A DNA stretch of 64,000 nucleotides from contig JBFXAQ010000003.1 in assembly GCA_050184115.1 (NCBI GenBank), positions 372,001 through 436,000 of the forward strand. The letters run 5' to 3'. Both the position numbers and the translations under genes were made by a program. A model generated the notes under the pieces. It had not been told where the DNA came from. It saw nothing but the letters and a program-made list of their open reading frames with translations, and ran no database searches. This document shows, piece after piece, positions 63,134 through 64,000 of the stretch; position 1 is the stretch's first letter, and each line of letters begins with the position of its first letter. This DNA comes from JACKNG01 sp050184115 (GTDB lineage: Bacteria; Pseudomonadota; Gammaproteobacteria; Ga0077536).

Positions 63134-63438
63134 GCGGACCGTCGAGGTATCCGCGGGCAGAGCGGTGTCGGGCCGCGCTTTCCGCCGTTCGACTCGCAGC
63201 GTTCCCGAACAGCCCGCGGTGGGTCGGCGCTTGCCTTTGGTCTCTCGAGCCCACCGGGAAGCGGCACACACCACGTCGGGCTGCGGTATTCCGGGACCCG
63301 TCTGATCGTGCCGGTCGCGTGCAATCGCGACGGCAGCAGGACGAGCCCTACGCCCCGAACCCGGCGCCGCGCAACGGGTCACGGGCGCGCACGCCGGGCT
63401 AGAATCGGGCCCTCCCAACTGCCGTGCGAGATGCCGCC
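63134..63438. other. Gene-free interval before the Cys-rich protein
   Basis: 305 bases with a -10 at its right end and otherwise no coding frame or RNA that I can support. Confidence 0.5.
63400..63405 (+). promoter_or_regulatory. -10 element for the Cys-rich secreted protein
   Basis: TAGAAT is followed 33 bases later by ATG 63439. No -35 of note. Confidence 0.4.
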
Positions 63439-63837
63439 ATGTCGACCGTTCGAACCGGGTCCCACCAGCGGCTGGTTGCCGCCGTCACCGCCCTGCTGTT
63501 GTGCGCGCCGCTCGCGCAGGCCTGCGACAGCGACGCCGACTGCGGCCCCGGCGGCACCTGCATCAAGCGCGAGAAGCGCGCCTCGGGGGTGTGCTACGGC
63601 CGCGCCGGCGACGCGCCGTCCGATCCGGCCGCGGCCGTCGGCGGCGCGGTCGCACCGCGGCCGGTCACCGGCGAACGCCGCGAGCGCGCCAAGGCCTGGC
63701 TCGGCGATCCGGATGCGCTCATCGAACAGCAACTGCCGGGGCACGAGCAGGCCGGCACCTGCATGGTGACGCAGGATTGCCCGGCAGGCTTCGAATGCGT
63801 GCTGGCCGGTTTCGAGGGGCGCTGCATCAAGTTGTGA
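63439..63837 (+). CDS. Secreted Cys-rich protein of unknown function
   Basis: 132 residues. A signal peptide (VAAVTALLLCAPLAQA) leads to a mature protein starting CDSDADCGPGGTCIKREK, a Cys-x5-Cys-x5-Cys pattern repeated near the C-terminus (GTCMVTQDCPAGFECVLAGF). About eight Cys suggest disulfides, as in small EGF-like or EB-type secreted modules. The middle is an Ala/Arg linker. A GTG 15 bases upstream could extend the N-terminus by five residues. It stands alone at the window end. Confidence 0.75.
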   Translation: MSTVRTGSHQRLVAAVTALLLCAPLAQACDSDADCGPGGTCIKREKRASGVCYGRAGDAPSDPAAAVGGAVAPRPVTGERRERAKAWLGDPDALIEQQLPGHEQAGTCMVTQDCPAGFECVLAGFEGRCIKL

Positions 63838-63968
63838 AGGCGGTGCGCGACCGCGAGGTGCGGCGGGACCGCCCGGCTGGGCGGCGCGCGGCCAGGCTGC
63901 GCTGGCCGGGGAGTCGCGCCGGCGGTAGCGCGGTCCTCGCGGCGGCACCGACCCGCCGCCCGGGCGCC

Positions 63969-64000
63969 TCACGCCGCCCAGGCGAAACTCGCGTAATGGC
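63969..64000 (-). CDS. Possible C-terminal tail of a gene entering from the right
   Basis: A minus-strand frame ends HYASFAWAA at stop 63969, and it stays open to the edge. Ten codons cannot be assigned; listed only because the residues look non-random. Confidence 0.3.
   Translation of the reverse strand, partial: HYASFAWAA

Noticed and set aside
1..64000. tRNA, rRNA or riboswitch
   Set aside because: No cloverleaf, rRNA segment or recognised aptamer was seen by eye; a covariance search would be decisive.

Overview
The window is about 70 % GC by eye, with tightly packed genes on both strands, short intergenic gaps and no rRNA, tRNA, phage or intact insertion sequence that I can see. Protein families such as UPF0270/YheU, DUF1840, DUF502, an alpha-2-macroglobulin/PBP1C pair, SurE and a YrbG-type exchanger point to a high-GC Gammaproteobacterium (Proteobacteria is secure; class and order are inference). 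Many acyl-CoA and oxygenase genes (Baeyer-Villiger monooxygenase, P450, TauD/TfdA dioxygenase, acyl-CoA dehydrogenase, luciferase-like enzyme, enoyl-CoA hydratase, acetoacetate decarboxylase) suggest an aerobic heterotroph able to break down lipid- or terpenoid-like carbon.

Layout. 1-3.9 kb: a minus-strand operon of an alpha/alpha-toroid protein, a DUF2231 membrane protein, an AAC(3)-fold acyltransferase and the start of a fatty acyl-AMP ligase. 4.2-6.8 kb: a cupredoxin-like lipoprotein, a polytopic membrane protein and a DUF1840 protein. 6.9-10.2 kb: FHA/cyclase-like protein, a small unknown protein, DUF502 protein and an HD-GYP protein. 10.2-18.6 kb: an acyl-CoA ligase with an acetoacetate decarboxylase, a second copy of the small unknown protein, a DUF1508 protein, FtsH, and a TetR/acyl-CoA dehydrogenase/LLM operon preceded by a 46-bp near-perfect palindrome. 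18.7-23.4 kb: BLUF photoreceptor divergent from a histidine kinase, a deacetylase/C45 hydrolase pair, and a 69-bp tandem repeat. 23.4-31.4 kb: pbpC and an alpha-2-macroglobulin.

31.5-40.7 kb: catabolic and redox enzymes mixed with cell-wall proteins (L,D-transpeptidase, NlpC/P60). 40.7-49.3 kb: a large multi-PAS hybrid kinase, TPR, DUF486, Na+/Ca2+ exchanger, macro domain, SurE, HAD, SnoaL-like and UPF0270 genes. 49.5-61.3 kb: a type I secretion locus (HlyD-like, HlyB-like) with its probable substrate, a 2381-residue RTX protein combining a lipase domain, three RTX blocks and a seven-repeat FG-GAP propeller. 61.6-64 kb: ABM monooxygenase, ATC-hydrolase-like protein, cytochrome b561 and a Cys-rich secreted protein.

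The items most worth a second look are the RTX lipase-propeller protein, the four-gene acyl-ligase operon, the small two-member protein family, the TetR palindrome, and the REP-like GGGGTCTGACCCC elements at three loci.
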